Of a stretch of DNA of 64,000 bases, positions 46,923-56,391 are shown piece by piece. The stretch comes from Bacteroidota bacterium (GTDB taxonomy: Bacteria; Bacteroidota; Ignavibacteria; Palsa-1295). A program made the position numbers and the translations under genes. The notes below the pieces were generated by a model. That model was given only the letters and a program-made list of their open reading frames with translations, was not told the DNA's origin and made no database searches. Each line of letters starts with the position of its first letter. Position 1 is the first letter of the stretch. Location: contig JAFDZW010000006.1 in assembly GCA_018266755.1 (NCBI GenBank), positions 124,001-188,000 on the forward strand, given 5' to 3'.

Positions 46923-47653
46923 GTCAAGCCGGTACGCTCTTCATCGTTTCCACGCCGATCGGCGATCCGCGCGATATTACGCTGCGCGCCATCGACGTCC
47001 TGCGAACGTGCGATCTCATTGCCTGCGAAGAGCCCAAACCCGCGCGTGCGCTCCTGCGACGACTCGAGATCGACAAGCCCCTTCATTTCCTCAACGAACA
47101 TACCACCGGCACGGCAGAAACGGATATTATCACCGAGCTGGAAGCAGGCAAGAACATTGCGCTTATCAGTGATTGCGGTACCCCGTTACTTGCCGATCCC
47201 GGCGATGCGCTTGTAAGCGAGTGTATTGCGCGACAGATCCCCGTCGTCTCGGTACCCGGTGCATCGAGCGTATTGGCTGCGCTGGTGGTCAGTGGATTCT
47301 CGCTTCGGCAATTCTCCTTCATCGGATTTTTGCCCCGCGAAAAAGATCGTCGTGCCACCGCCGTTCGCGAGCTTCGCACCCGAACCGAAACACTGGTGCT
47401 ACTTGAAGCGCCGTACCGGCTTCAGCAAGTACTGAGCGATCTTGCACACGGGCTCCCTGTCGAACGCAGAGCATGTGTCGCGCTCGATCTGACACTGGCC
47501 GGCGAACGTATCCTGCGCGGGACAATCGGCGAGATTTGCGATTATTTCGCGGCGCACCCCTTCAAAGGCGAATTCGTCATTGTCATCGAAGGGGCCCACC
47601 CCGCGCGTAGGGATGCAAAAGTGACTTCCCATCACCCTCGTCGCCGCAATTAA
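46919..47653 (+). CDS. rsmI: 16S rRNA (cytidine-1402-2'-O)-methyltransferase
   Basis: The 244-residue protein has the tetrapyrrole-methylase-type fold: TLFIVSTPIGDPRDITLRAI at residues 5-24, CEEPKPARALLRRLEI, LISDCGTPLLADPGDALV, VVSVPGASSVLAALVVSGF and ALDLTLAGERILRGTIGEIC. It methylates the ribose of C1402 in 16S rRNA, a decoding-site modification, using SAM. The start codon overlaps the stop of the AI-2E permease gene. The last about 20 residues are Arg/His-rich (ARRDAKVTSHHPRRRN), longer than in most RsmI proteins. Function is secure. Confidence 0.94.
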   Translation: MSQAGTLFIVSTPIGDPRDITLRAIDVLRTCDLIACEEPKPARALLRRLEIDKPLHFLNEHTTGTAETDIITELEAGKNIALISDCGTPLLADPGDALVSECIARQIPVVSVPGASSVLAALVVSGFSLRQFSFIGFLPREKDRRATAVRELRTRTETLVLLEAPYRLQQVLSDLAHGLPVERRACVALDLTLAGERILRGTIGEICDYFAAHPFKGEFVIVIEGAHPARRDAKVTSHHPRRRN

Positions 47654-47656
47654 CCG

Positions 47657-50600
47657 GTGGCTCCTGCGTGTTCTACAAGCGTGCCACGTCGCAGTACCCT
47701 ACTCGTATTGTGCTTCCTCGCGCTGCTGTGTTACCATCCGCAGGATTCGTGTGCGCAGCGATACGCCCATACCTTCACCCTCACCTCTGCCACCGACTCC
47801 GTCGTCGTCCTCGCAGATTCCTTCTTCGTACTCTCGTCGCTGCAACTTCGTGTAGACAATTCGCTGACACTACGCAATGGGGTTGACTTCACGATCGATG
47901 ATTCTGACGGCGTACCTGGTATCGTACTCGCTCCATCCGTTCGTTCGCTCTTGTTCGGCGCATCGCTTTCCGGCGAACATTCTGCTACACACCTGCTCGA
48001 TGTGAGTTGCGATCTCTGTGCAACATCGCTCAAGCGATCGTATACCTTGTTCAGCGCAGATACAAATACTGCCGATGCAATACGCGACAGCGCGGTAACC
48101 CGATCACGAACATCTTCGACACCGTCTCCTCAGCCAAGCGAGCCCTTTACATTTTCAAAGGCCGGAGGCATCACCCGAGGTGTGCAAGTCGGTACCAGCC
48201 AGGACGCAACGTTCAATAACAGTTTCAATCTATCTTTTTCTGGCGCACTCGGTGACGACCTCGAATTCAAAGGTGCGCTCAGCGAAGAATCTACCCCCTT
48301 GCAACCGGAAGGCAACACCCAGACACTTCGTGACATCGACAGAATCTATATTGAACTCCACTCGCCAAAGCGGTTCAGTGCCACTATTGGCGACTTTCCG
48401 CTCGCACTATCGAATATCCGCCAAGATTCGCTGCCGTCCTCAGGATACTTCGATCAAATCTCGCGCAAAGTGCTCGGCGCAATGGCCGCCGTCGAAATCG
48501 GCCCGACGGCTGTCGCAGCTGGATATTCTGTGACAAAAGGCCAGTTCGTCACCAACAGTCTTCAGGGTCTCGACGGTGTACAGGGGCCGTACAGACTCAC
48601 AGGCAAGAACGGCGAGCAAGCCATCATCGTCATTGCGGGGACCGAACATGTATATATCGATGGTGTGCTCATGACCCGAGGTGAGCAGAACGACTATGTC
48701 ATCGACTACGGTCTCGCTCAGATCCAGTTCACAACCAAGCGCATCGTAACCGCGTCGTCGCGTATCACCGTCGATTTCGAATATACCGCCGAACAATATA
48801 GCCGCGAACTTATTGTTGCCAAGCAATCGACGTCGTTCCTGGGCAATCGAATCAATTTCACCACAAGCTATCTGCGTGAAGGCGACGACCCGAACAATCC
48901 GCGCGAACTATCGCTCAGTGATTCGGACAAGAGTATTCTCTCCGCAGCCGGCAACGATCCTTCGAACGCATCGAAAAGCGGGGTCACGATCGCCGCTCGC
49001 GATAGCAATGGACGGGCCCGCGGGTACTACTCCCCCGTCGATACTGTTATCGCAGGTGCAAGCAGCCGCTTTTACCGATATGCTCCCTTCGATACCATCA
49101 ACTCGATCTATAATATTTCGTTTGGATTCGCAGGGCAAGGGAAAGGTCAGTACGTACGCGAAAGCGTTGGTCAGTATTCCTACGTCGGTCCCGGACGCGG
49201 CGATTACGACACCTTGGTGTTTCTTCCGTTTCCCCAATTACATCAACTCGCGAGTGCAACCTTGACACTGCGGCCATTCGACGGACTCGGTTTGTACGCA
49301 GACGGGGCGATCAGCGCACTCAACGCGAACCGATTTTCGTCTCTCGGCGCAGTCTCGGCGAATGCATATCGTCTTCGTGCGGACTACAACGATACGATCG
49401 CGCACGGTATGTTCCCCATCGTTGCATCCGTGCGGGCAAGTGACGCATTCACCGCCGCCGAGTTCGCTCCGTTCGATCGCATCCGCAACGTCGAATCGAT
49501 GCGAGCGTATGGTCTCGAAAATGGTTCGCTCGGCACCGCGCAGCTCGGTCGCGACGAACACGAACAGACCGCCGGGATACGTCTGGCTCTTTCACGCCTC
49601 GCTCTTTCTATGGATGTAGGTTCGTACTCGCTCGGTAGCAATGCATACTCGGCAACCAATTACTCATACGGCGCGACATTCGACGGCACACATTTACCTC
49701 TTCCCGATCTACGGCTTGCATATTCGTTGACCCCAACAAGCGACTCGTCGCTCAACGTCGATTCGCGATGGAGTACGTTCGCGGCGGCAGTGACAAAAGT
49801 CATTTCCGATTCGCTTGTTTCTCTGCAGCCGACATTATCATACACACACGCCGTCCGAAAGAGCACAGATGGCGCTTCTTTCTCAAATGATTCTCTTCTC
49901 CCTGAGAGTTTTCGTTTCTCCGAAATTGGCGGTGGTGTTGCAGCATCGCTTACCGGCACCGGTACCTTGAGTGCCCGGTACACATATCGAACAGACGATA
50001 GTGTACGCAACGCATTGCTGCAGGACATTTCACACGCCTCCGAATTCGTCCTCTCGGCCTCGCTGACGCCGCATTCCGGTTTTTCGGCGAAGGTTGATCT
50101 CGGTATGCACTCTCGTACATTTCTCGATAGTCTGTCGAAAGCAATCAATGGTGGTGACAATTCCAGTCTGCTGCTGCACATTGTCCCTCGGTACCGCAGT
50201 GGGAATGGTGCGGTGTCCGTCGAAGCAGACTATCAAGGCTCAGAGCTGCGTACTGCGGCCATGCAACGCCTGTTCTTCGCCGTCCCGCCCGGACAAGGTA
50301 ACTATATGTACCTCGGAGATCTCAATAAGAATGGGAAGCAGGATGCAGAGGAATTCCAACCTGCCCGATATGCCGATCAAGGAACATATATTTTGCTTAC
50401 GATCCCGAGCGATCAACTGGAGCCGACCGTCGATCTTCATTCGAGTTATCGTCTGCGGTTCATGCCTTCGCAGCTTCCGGCGTCGAATCCGTTGCAGTTG
50501 CTTTCACCTCTTTCGTTCGAATCGTATATCCGCGTCGATGAAAATAGCACCGATCGCACCACCTCGGATATTTATCTCTATCGGCTCTCGCATTTTCTCC

Positions 50601-51283
50601 GCGACTCGACCACCATCCATGGCATACAAGAGTTTCAGCAAGACATCGATGTACTCGACAACAATCCGAGCGCCTCATTTCGCATGCGGTGGAACGAACG
50701 ACGGATTGCATCGCAATACACGACCGGTCTCGAACGATCGTATCATCGCGAGCTGAGCCTCCGCTCACGGCTTCGGCTCTCCGATGAGATTACCTCGGAG
50801 GAGAATGGCGGACAGGTTGTTGAAAATGTCGCGACCTCTTCGCTGTCGTCGAATCGTCCGCAGCAATCGCGCAGGTATTGGGGCGATCTTCGCTTATCGC
50901 TCGATCCGCTTGGTGCATGCATGAGCTATTCGCTCTTTGCTTCGTTCGCATCGATCAGAGACGCAATATATCTGGCCGATCGTCCTGCATCGATCGATAT
51001 TCTCCGCGCCTCTGCTCGCTATGCAATTTCAACAGCCCTTTCGTTTCGGGCAGAACTCTCACGAAACGAATTCATCGCCCATACTGCCGATGCAACATTC
51101 CTTCCGTACGGCGTTTCTGACGGATTGGCACAAGGTATCACATGGCAGTGGTCGCTCGGTGCGGATCAAGAGATATCGCGTGGCGTAATCGTCAATGTTT
51201 CCTATGATGGACGCTCCGAACCATCGGCCTCCGGCAGCCATTTGACACATACAGCACGAGCCGAGATTCGCGCATCCTTTTAG
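47657..51283 (+). CDS. Very large outer-membrane protein, unknown function
   Basis: The 1208-residue protein begins at GTG 47657 (another GTG at 47681 is possible) with a signal peptide (TLLVLCFLALLCYHPQDSCAQ). The mature part has many alternating beta strands, and near the N-terminus ELHSPKRFSATIGDFPLALS, GTEHVYIDGVLMTRGEQND and YGLAQIQFTTKRIVTASSRI. This plug-like stretch with a short repeat resembles domains found in large outer-membrane proteins of Ignavibacteria and Chlorobi that I cannot name. The C-terminus (SHLTHTARAEIRASF) ends in Phe, as in barrel proteins. It lies four bases after rsmI, so probably in the same operon. The size suggests a surface channel or scaffold. Confidence 0.7.
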   Translation: MAPACSTSVPRRSTLLVLCFLALLCYHPQDSCAQRYAHTFTLTSATDSVVVLADSFFVLSSLQLRVDNSLTLRNGVDFTIDDSDGVPGIVLAPSVRSLLFGASLSGEHSATHLLDVSCDLCATSLKRSYTLFSADTNTADAIRDSAVTRSRTSSTPSPQPSEPFTFSKAGGITRGVQVGTSQDATFNNSFNLSFSGALGDDLEFKGALSEESTPLQPEGNTQTLRDIDRIYIELHSPKRFSATIGDFPLALSNIRQDSLPSSGYFDQISRKVLGAMAAVEIGPTAVAAGYSVTKGQFVTNSLQGLDGVQGPYRLTGKNGEQAIIVIAGTEHVYIDGVLMTRGEQNDYVIDYGLAQIQFTTKRIVTASSRITVDFEYTAEQYSRELIVAKQSTSFLGNRINFTTSYLREGDDPNNPRELSLSDSDKSILSAAGNDPSNASKSGVTIAARDSNGRARGYYSPVDTVIAGASSRFYRYAPFDTINSIYNISFGFAGQGKGQYVRESVGQYSYVGPGRGDYDTLVFLPFPQLHQLASATLTLRPFDGLGLYADGAISALNANRFSSLGAVSANAYRLRADYNDTIAHGMFPIVASVRASDAFTAAEFAPFDRIRNVESMRAYGLENGSLGTAQLGRDEHEQTAGIRLALSRLALSMDVGSYSLGSNAYSATNYSYGATFDGTHLPLPDLRLAYSLTPTSDSSLNVDSRWSTFAAAVTKVISDSLVSLQPTLSYTHAVRKSTDGASFSNDSLLPESFRFSEIGGGVAASLTGTGTLSARYTYRTDDSVRNALLQDISHASEFVLSASLTPHSGFSAKVDLGMHSRTFLDSLSKAINGGDNSSLLLHIVPRYRSGNGAVSVEADYQGSELRTAAMQRLFFAVPPGQGNYMYLGDLNKNGKQDAEEFQPARYADQGTYILLTIPSDQLEPTVDLHSSYRLRFMPSQLPASNPLQLLSPLSFESYIRVDENSTDRTTSDIYLYRLSHFLRDSTTIHGIQEFQQDIDVLDNNPSASFRMRWNERRIASQYTTGLERSYHRELSLRSRLRLSDEITSEENGGQVVENVATSSLSSNRPQQSRRYWGDLRLSLDPLGACMSYSLFASFASIRDAIYLADRPASIDILRASARYAISTALSFRAELSRNEFIAHTADATFLPYGVSDGLAQGITWQWSLGADQEISRGVIVNVSYDGRSEPSASGSHLTHTARAEIRASF

Positions 51284-51319
51284 CTCAAAATCGAGTTATG
51301 TAGCGTCGCAGAACGACCC

Positions 51320-52387
51320 ATGACCGTACCCGAAATCGTCAACGAAGTAGCCAGCACAAGGACGCAACGCGTCCTTTCGTGGCTCTATGCACAGGAACCG
51401 GCCGAGACCGAGCGATTCCGGCTTTCGCGCGTGCTCGACGTCGTCGTGATGCCCTCCAATGTTCAGGCGTTTCTTCGCATGCTCCTCGGCGAGCAGGACG
51501 ACGAACAGCTCTTTACCCCGGCGGAATGCGAGCACCTTGTCAGCGAAGCACATTCGCTTTGTGCACGATATCTGCTCACGCCGAATGCCTTCCTCGTCGA
51601 TTTTCTCGATACCGATCACGGCGCATCGGTTGTCGATAAACTTGCGGCACTGACCGACTATCCCTACTACGGCGAATTTCTGTTCGAGTGGTTTCGGGTT
51701 AATGGTGCCAATTCCGATCGTGATGCGCGCCGTGCGTTCGTTCGTCACACCGAGTATCTCGCACTTTCGAATGCGAGTGTCGAGCAGATCGCGACGTACC
51801 TCCAACCGGTGCATGGATTCTTTCAGGAGCGATTCAGTGAGGAAGGCGTGCTCGCTGTACTGATACATGCAATCGTTACCGATAAAGGAATCGAACCTGC
51901 TGCGCTTGCCGATCACTCGGTAAACGATCTGCACGCTCTTGCAGTGTTCATCAAGTCGAACATTCGTCCGCTTGAGGTACCGAAACCTCCTGAAGCGGTA
52001 ACCGAACCAGTCGTTGCCGAGCTTCCCGATGAAGAACGGTATAAAGCATTTCTCGACGAGCTTCGACAAGCAGGCGTACATCTGCCACTGCCAACGCACA
52101 TGCGGCACAGCGAGGAGCAACAGAGCAATAATATGCCGCCGATCTCGCTGTTCATTTCGAACAAGCTTCGTAAACAGACGATCGACGATCTGTTCCACGG
52201 CAACACGTTCGAGTACCAGCGTCTCGTCTCGATGATCGACGCAGCCGTCGGGTATGAGGATGCGTTACTGAATCTCGAAACTGTCATCCATTTGCAAAAG
52301 GCCGAGCACACACCGAAGCTCCTGGTGAAATGGGCGTCGGTAATCAGAATGAAATTTCAAGGAAGCGAGACGCATGCAGTTCGTTGA
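51320..52387 (+). CDS. Hypothetical helical protein, unknown function
   Basis: The 355-residue protein starts at ATG 51320. It is predicted mainly helical and acidic, with no signal peptide or membrane helix. Recognisable segments are QRVLSWLYAQEPAETERFRL, LLTPNAFLVDFLDTDHGASV and TPKLLVKWASVIRMKF near the C-terminus. I recognise no domain. The gene overlaps the obg start by 14 bases, so its translation may feed obg expression. On this strand it reads coherently with the neighbours, whereas the long reading frame on the other strand looks like a shadow of it. Function is unknown. Confidence 0.75.
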   Translation: MTVPEIVNEVASTRTQRVLSWLYAQEPAETERFRLSRVLDVVVMPSNVQAFLRMLLGEQDDEQLFTPAECEHLVSEAHSLCARYLLTPNAFLVDFLDTDHGASVVDKLAALTDYPYYGEFLFEWFRVNGANSDRDARRAFVRHTEYLALSNASVEQIATYLQPVHGFFQERFSEEGVLAVLIHAIVTDKGIEPAALADHSVNDLHALAVFIKSNIRPLEVPKPPEAVTEPVVAELPDEERYKAFLDELRQAGVHLPLPTHMRHSEEQQSNNMPPISLFISNKLRKQTIDDLFHGNTFEYQRLVSMIDAAVGYEDALLNLETVIHLQKAEHTPKLLVKWASVIRMKFQGSETHAVR

Positions 52388-53381
52388 TGAGGCACATATT
52401 ACGATCGCCGCCGGTAATGGCGGCAATGGCATCATTGCCTGGCGACGCGAGAAATACGTCGACAAAGGCGGGCCGGCCGGCGGTGACGGCGGTCACGGCG
52501 GCGATGTGATCGTCATGGCCGACCCACAGCTTTCGACGCTTCTCGATTTTCGTTACATTCGTCAGTACAAAGCGCAGAACGGCGCGCCGGGTGGCATCAA
52601 CAACATGACGGGTCGTGACGGGAAGGATGTCATCATCAAAGTGCCGGTCGGCACGGTCGTTCGCGATGAAGAAAGCGGCGACCAACTTGCCGATCTTACC
52701 GATCCGTTCGAACAAGTCGTGATTGCCAAAGGCGGACGCGGAGGATTCGGCAATAGCCATTTTAAGAACGCCAACAACCAAGCGCCGCGTCATAAAACCG
52801 ACGGACGACCCGGCGTAGAACGATCGATCGAACTCGAACTGAAGCTGCTGGCCGATGTTGCGCTCGTTGGTTTTCCGAATGCCGGCAAGTCAACGCTCAT
52901 CAGCCGCGTTTCCGCCGCAAAGCCGAAGATTGCCGACTACCCGTTCACGACGCTTGTCCCGAATCTCGGCATCGTCCAAGCGCCCGAAGAACATCGCTCG
53001 TTTGTCGTCGCTGATATTCCCGGGCTCATCGAAGGCGCCAGCGAAGGCAGGGGCCTCGGGCACCAGTTCTTGCGCCATATCGAGCGCAGCGCGATCCTCT
53101 TGTTCATGCTCGACGGCTCCGACACCGAACAAGATCCCTCGACTGCATACAAGATCCTCAAAGAAGAGTGTGGCCAGTACGATAAATCTCTCTTGAAAAA
53201 GCCTCGCATTGTGGTCATTACAAAAGCCGACGTGCTTGAGAGCAAACAACTGAAGTCCTACGAAGCGCTTCGTTTCGACCGCAAGAAGCCGATGATCATC
53301 AGCGCCGTTGCAGGAACAAACATAAAGGAGTTGGTCGCCGAGTTGTGGGAGAAGATCAGAGAATCACGCGAGGCCGAATAA
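52374..53381 (+). CDS. obg: GTPase ObgE/CgtA
   Basis: The 335-residue protein begins at an ATG overlapping the upstream gene by 14 bases. It has the glycine-rich Obg domain (FVDEAHITIAAGNGGNGIIA, KGGPAGGDGGHGGDVIVMAD) followed by the GTPase domain with G1 GFPNAGKS (166-173), switch region DYPFTTLVPNLG, G3 DIPGLIEGA and G4 ITKADV. It is a ribosome-associated GTPase needed for 50S assembly and stress control. The C-terminal Obg extension is absent, as in many species. Family secure. Confidence 0.97.
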   Translation: MQFVDEAHITIAAGNGGNGIIAWRREKYVDKGGPAGGDGGHGGDVIVMADPQLSTLLDFRYIRQYKAQNGAPGGINNMTGRDGKDVIIKVPVGTVVRDEESGDQLADLTDPFEQVVIAKGGRGGFGNSHFKNANNQAPRHKTDGRPGVERSIELELKLLADVALVGFPNAGKSTLISRVSAAKPKIADYPFTTLVPNLGIVQAPEEHRSFVVADIPGLIEGASEGRGLGHQFLRHIERSAILLFMLDGSDTEQDPSTAYKILKEECGQYDKSLLKKPRIVVITKADVLESKQLKSYEALRFDRKKPMIISAVAGTNIKELVAELWEKIRESREAE

Positions 53382-53425
53382 CGGTTGGTTTCGTCGGCCC
53401 AAGTCCACGACCGATCGGATCATTG

Positions 53426-53509
53426 TGCCCAGAGTCGGACTCGAACCGACACACCATTGCTGGCGGCAGATTTTGAGTCTGCTGCGTCTACCAATTTCGC
53501 CATCCGGGC
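53426..53509 (-). tRNA. tRNA-Leu (CAA anticodon)
   Basis: The 84-base gene folds as a type II (long variable arm) tRNA. The acceptor stem GCCCGGA pairs with TCTGGGC, with discriminator A at 53426. The T arm contains GGTTCGAGTCC. The anticodon loop CTCAAAA, with anticodon CAA at 53475-53473, reads leucine codon UUG. The long variable arm and the D-arm GGTAGACGCA fit tRNA-Leu. CCA is not encoded. It is convergent with obg and lies directly before greA on its own strand. Confidence 0.96.
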
Positions 53510-53544
53510 GGCGTTCAATTTTCGAGCACTGTAAACTCGTTTCC

Positions 53545-54018
53545 TCAGAGAGTAATTTCCGTAATCTGCAACTCGATCGTGCCAGCCGGTACTTTTACCT
53601 GTACCGTATCGCCCACGACATGATTGAGCAGCGCCTTCCCGATCGGCGAAGACACAGAAATCTTCCCACCTTCGAAATCCGCTTCGTCGGCGCTGACGAG
53701 TTGATAGATGTTGACCTTTTTCGTCTTCGTGTTCTTCACATGCACGCGCGACATCATCCCAACTTTATCGGTCGAGATCTGCGATTCGTCGATGATCGAC
53801 GAGTTCGCGAGCATCACCTCCATCTTATGGATGCGAAGCTCTAAGAGCCCCTGCTCTTCGCGCGCGGCATCGTACTCTGCATTTTCGCTGAGGTCACCCT
53901 GCGCGCGAGCCTCGGCGATCTTCGATGCGATCTCCTTGCGGGCGTGAATCTTCAGATGTTGTAGCTCCTTCTCGATCTCCGAGAGGCGCTCTTTGGTCAC
54001 GTATAACTTACCGGACAT
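53545..54018 (-). CDS. greA: Transcription elongation factor GreA
   Basis: The 157-residue protein has the N-terminal coiled coil (GKLYVTKERLSEIEKELQHL) with the acidic tip GDLSENAEYDAAREEQGLLE. The C-terminal FKBP-like domain includes ISVSSPIGKALLNHVVGDTV. GreA rescues stalled RNA polymerase by inducing transcript cleavage through the two acidic tip residues. Length is normal. It lies upstream of the tRNA-Leu in the same direction. Family certain. Confidence 0.97.
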   Translation of the reverse strand: MSGKLYVTKERLSEIEKELQHLKIHARKEIASKIAEARAQGDLSENAEYDAAREEQGLLELRIHKMEVMLANSSIIDESQISTDKVGMMSRVHVKNTKTKKVNIYQLVSADEADFEGGKISVSSPIGKALLNHVVGDTVQVKVPAGTIELQITEITL

Positions 54019-54127
54019 ATTCGTCTACCTACAAAAAAGGAAGAAGGCATCTCGCCGGTGTGGGCAAGATACCTCCCGTTGTGCAGTTCTAAAACGAAGG
54101 CCTATAACTAAAGTGTTCCATTTCTCG

Positions 54128-54154
54128 GGACCTTACGGCGTATCCGTTAGGTCC
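54128..54154 (-). terminator. Imperfect hairpin at the end of ribBA
   Basis: GGACCTTACGG and CCGTTAGGTCC form an 11-pair stem with one mismatch and a five-base loop, overlapping the ribBA stop codon. No U-tract follows on the minus strand, so it may be a weak terminator or a chance structure. Confidence 0.35.
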
Positions 54155-55377
54155 TGTACGATGCTCTCGAGGCCGTGTGTGTGGCCGCCGAGGAGGTGGC
54201 CGAGCTTGGACTTCTTTGTCGCGAGATACTTCGCGTTCTGCTCGCTGGCTGGTATCTCGATCGGGACGCGATCAACGACTTCCAAACCATAGCTTCCCAA
54301 CCCGACGATCTTCTTCGGATTGTTCGTCATCAATTTCATCTTGCGCACGCCAAGATCGACGAGGATCTGCGCACCGATACCGTAGTCGCGAAGATCGGGT
54401 TTGAAGCCGAGCGCTTCGTTCGCTTCGACCGTATCCTTGCCCTGTTCTTGCAGCTTGTACGCTTTGAGCTTGTTCGCCAAGCCTATCCCTCGGCCTTCCT
54501 GGCGCATATAGAGCACGACGCCGCGACCTTCGCGTTCGACCATCATCATCGCGGCGTGAAGCTGATCCTGGCAGTCGCAGCGCATCGAACCGAGAGTGTC
54601 GCCGGTGAAGCACTCGGAGTGTACTCGTACGAGCGGCGGCTCGCCGCCGGAGATATCGCCTTTTGTGAGGGCGATGTGCTCCTTGCCGTCCACTTTGTTA
54701 CGGTAGAGGTGGAGATGGAAATTTCCGTAATAGGTCGGGAGCGAGACTTCGACAATCTTCTCGATCATCTTCTCTCGCTCGGTGCGGTAACGGATGAGGT
54801 CCTGCACCGAAATGATCTTCATGCCGAACTCATCGGCAAGCTTGCGAAGCTGCGGCAAGCGGGCCATCGTGCCGTCCTCGTTCAAGATCTCGACCAGCAC
54901 ACCCGCAGGATAGAACCCGGCCATGCGTGCGAGATCGACGGCCGCTTCAGTATGTCCTGCGCGGCGCAGCACACCTTCTTCGACTGCACGCAGCGGGAAG
55001 ATATGACCCGGACGGGCGAAGTCCTTGGCATGTGTTCGGGGATTCGCAATGGCGCGGACCGTCGCGGCACGGTCGCTCGTGGAGACGCCGGTTGACGTGC
55101 CGTGGATGAAGTCGATGCTGACCGTGAACGGTGTGCCATGCAGCGCGGTGTTGACATCCACCATCATCGGCAGCTCGAGCTCGGCAGCCCGGGCTTCGGT
55201 GATCGGCGTACAGAGCACACCGCGACCGTGGCGCAGCATGAAGTTGATCGTCTCCGGCGTCGCGACTTCCGCGGCCGTGATAAAATCACCTTCGTTCTCG
55301 CGCTCTTCATCGTCAACAACAATGACCAGTCGCCCGGCCTTGATGTCTTGAATGGCTTCGTCAATCGTGTTCAGCAT
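54133..55377 (-). CDS. ribBA: Bifunctional DHBP synthase / GTP cyclohydrolase II
   Basis: The 414-residue protein fuses two riboflavin-synthesis enzymes. Residues 1-205 are 3,4-dihydroxy-2-butanone-4-phosphate synthase ([25 protein letters not shown]). Residues 208-400 are GTP cyclohydrolase II with zinc ligands Cys256, Cys267 and Cys269 ([16 protein letters not shown]) and catalytic motif [18 protein letters not shown]. It makes both precursors of lumazine. Length is typical. The gene is preceded by an intergenic palindromic repeat at 55400-55508, and no FMN riboswitch is visible there. Confidence 0.97.
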   Translation of the reverse strand: MLNTIDEAIQDIKAGRLVIVVDDEERENEGDFITAAEVATPETINFMLRHGRGVLCTPITEARAAELELPMMVDVNTALHGTPFTVSIDFIHGTSTGVSTSDRAATVRAIANPRTHAKDFARPGHIFPLRAVEEGVLRRAGHTEAAVDLARMAGFYPAGVLVEILNEDGTMARLPQLRKLADEFGMKIISVQDLIRYRTEREKMIEKIVEVSLPTYYGNFHLHLYRNKVDGKEHIALTKGDISGGEPPLVRVHSECFTGDTLGSMRCDCQDQLHAAMMMVEREGRGVVLYMRQEGRGIGLANKLKAYKLQEQGKDTVEANEALGFKPDLRDYGIGAQILVDLGVRKMKLMTNNPKKIVGLGSYGLEVVDRVPIEIPASEQNAKYLATKKSKLGHLLGGHTHGLESIVQDLTDTP

Positions 55378-55399
55378 ACGTACCTCACCTCTTCAACAA

Positions 55400-55508
55400 G
55401 ATCGTCATTCTGAGCAAAGCGAAGAATCCCTTCCCGTGTGCCTCGATCATTCGTGCAGACCTGAAGGGATTCTTCCTCGGGCTAGAGCCACTCCTCAGAA
55501 TGACGATC
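55400..55508. repeat. Palindromic intergenic repeat, copy 1
   Basis: Fifteen-base perfect terminal inverted repeats, GATCGTCATTCTGAG (55400-55414) and CTCAGAATGACGATC (55494-55508), extend inward imperfectly through AGAATCCCTT and AAGGGATTCTT. A second element with the same core (ATTCTGAGCAAAGCGAAGAATC) lies at 59792-59879. It could be a REP/MITE-type element. It sits between ribBA and yajC. Confidence 0.8.
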
Positions 55509-55527
55509 TCTTTTCAATTCCTGATTC

Positions 55528-55854
55528 TCAATTCTTCGGCAGCACTTCTGCGACCGCGCTCTTTTGGAAGCGGATCTTGGTGTTCTCGGCAACGGTCACG
55601 AGGACGGTCTTGTCTTCGATTGCGCTGATGGTGCCGTGCATGCCGCCGGAGAGAATGACCTTATCGCCTTTGTCCATCTTGGTGATGAGCTCTTCGCGCT
55701 CTTTCTGGCGCTTGCGCTGCGGACGATAGATCATGAAATAGAAGATCACGATGATCGAGCCGAACATGACCAGCGTCGAAACCATGCTCGAGCCCGCGTC
55801 CTGCCCACCCTGCTGGGGTGCCATCAAGAGAATGCCGTAAGAAAGTAGATTCAT
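55528..55854 (-). CDS. yajC: Sec translocase accessory protein YajC
   Basis: The 108-residue protein has a signal-anchor helix (MVSTLVMFGSIIVIFYFMIY) and the YajC motif YRPQRKRQKEREEL, followed by LSGGMHGTISAIED and KIRFQKSAVAEVL. It is a small inner-membrane partner of SecDF-YidC. A C-terminal conserved helix and beta domain are present, and length is normal. Neither secD nor tgt is adjacent, although tgt lies 2.8 kb upstream of it beyond the accessory island. In many bacteria tgt and yajC are neighbours, so the island may have been inserted between them. Confidence 0.92.
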   Translation of the reverse strand: MNLLSYGILLMAPQQGGQDAGSSMVSTLVMFGSIIVIFYFMIYRPQRKRQKEREELITKMDKGDKVILSGGMHGTISAIEDKTVLVTVAENTKIRFQKSAVAEVLPKN

Positions 55855-56391
55855 GCGTTCAGGTTAATTTACAGAACCACTAAAACAGACGGATTTACGG
55901 AAACATTCGACAGGCCCAAGCGGCCGGAGGTCGTTCCCCCCAGACCTGAAAACCCTCGCAACGGCCCAATTTTACATTTTGCATTTTACATTTTACATTC
56001 TTCCCCCCTCCCCGTAACTTCAATAATTTGCGAGCACCTATACCTGCAACCATATTATTATTCAACGAGATCGTTGTGCACACGCACGTACCCTTCCTCC
56101 CAGAAACACGAAAGTCCGCGGGTGCGGACTTTGGGTAGCTCGGAGCCATACGCTTTGAACTATGATCGGGTAGTTCGCCCGGTTGCATTCCTCTCATGCT
56201 TCGTCGTTCGGAACATGGTGCCCATACATATCAGCGGCAAGATACAACATCTTCCCCAGCCTGTCAAGGTGCCCGTCAATGATTTAATGTTACGGGCACC
56301 CCTCAACATTTCCTTCATTTTGTGAGGAAAATGTGTACCGGATATTCCGAAAATATTCGTAAGTTAGAGCCTTGGTATAATCGGTTGTCCT
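55855..56391. other. 537-base intergenic stretch with short AT-rich repeats and a hairpin
   Basis: No convincing gene is present. A 100-residue frame on the minus strand here has no family signs. From about 55972 there are tandem ATTTTACATTTTGC-type units. A perfect nine-pair hairpin GGTGCCCGT/ACGGGCACC lies at 56268-56300. A -10-like TATAAT (56376-56381) lies 10 bases before the DUF4157 gene start. Confidence 0.6.
56376..56381 (+). promoter_or_regulatory. Possible -10 element of the DUF4157 gene
   Basis: TATAAT lies 10 bases before ATG 56392. A -35 element is not clear. The position predicts a leader of only a few bases. Confidence 0.4.

Noticed and set aside
51296-52198. 300-residue minus-strand frame opposite the unknown gene before obg
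   Set aside because: Its composition (many Arg, Cys, Phe) looks like an antisense frame. The plus-strand frame fits the operon.
55895-56197. 100-residue minus-strand frame between yajC and the DUF4157 gene
   Set aside because: It includes a low-complexity AAATGTAAAATGC-type repeat and has no recognisable features.
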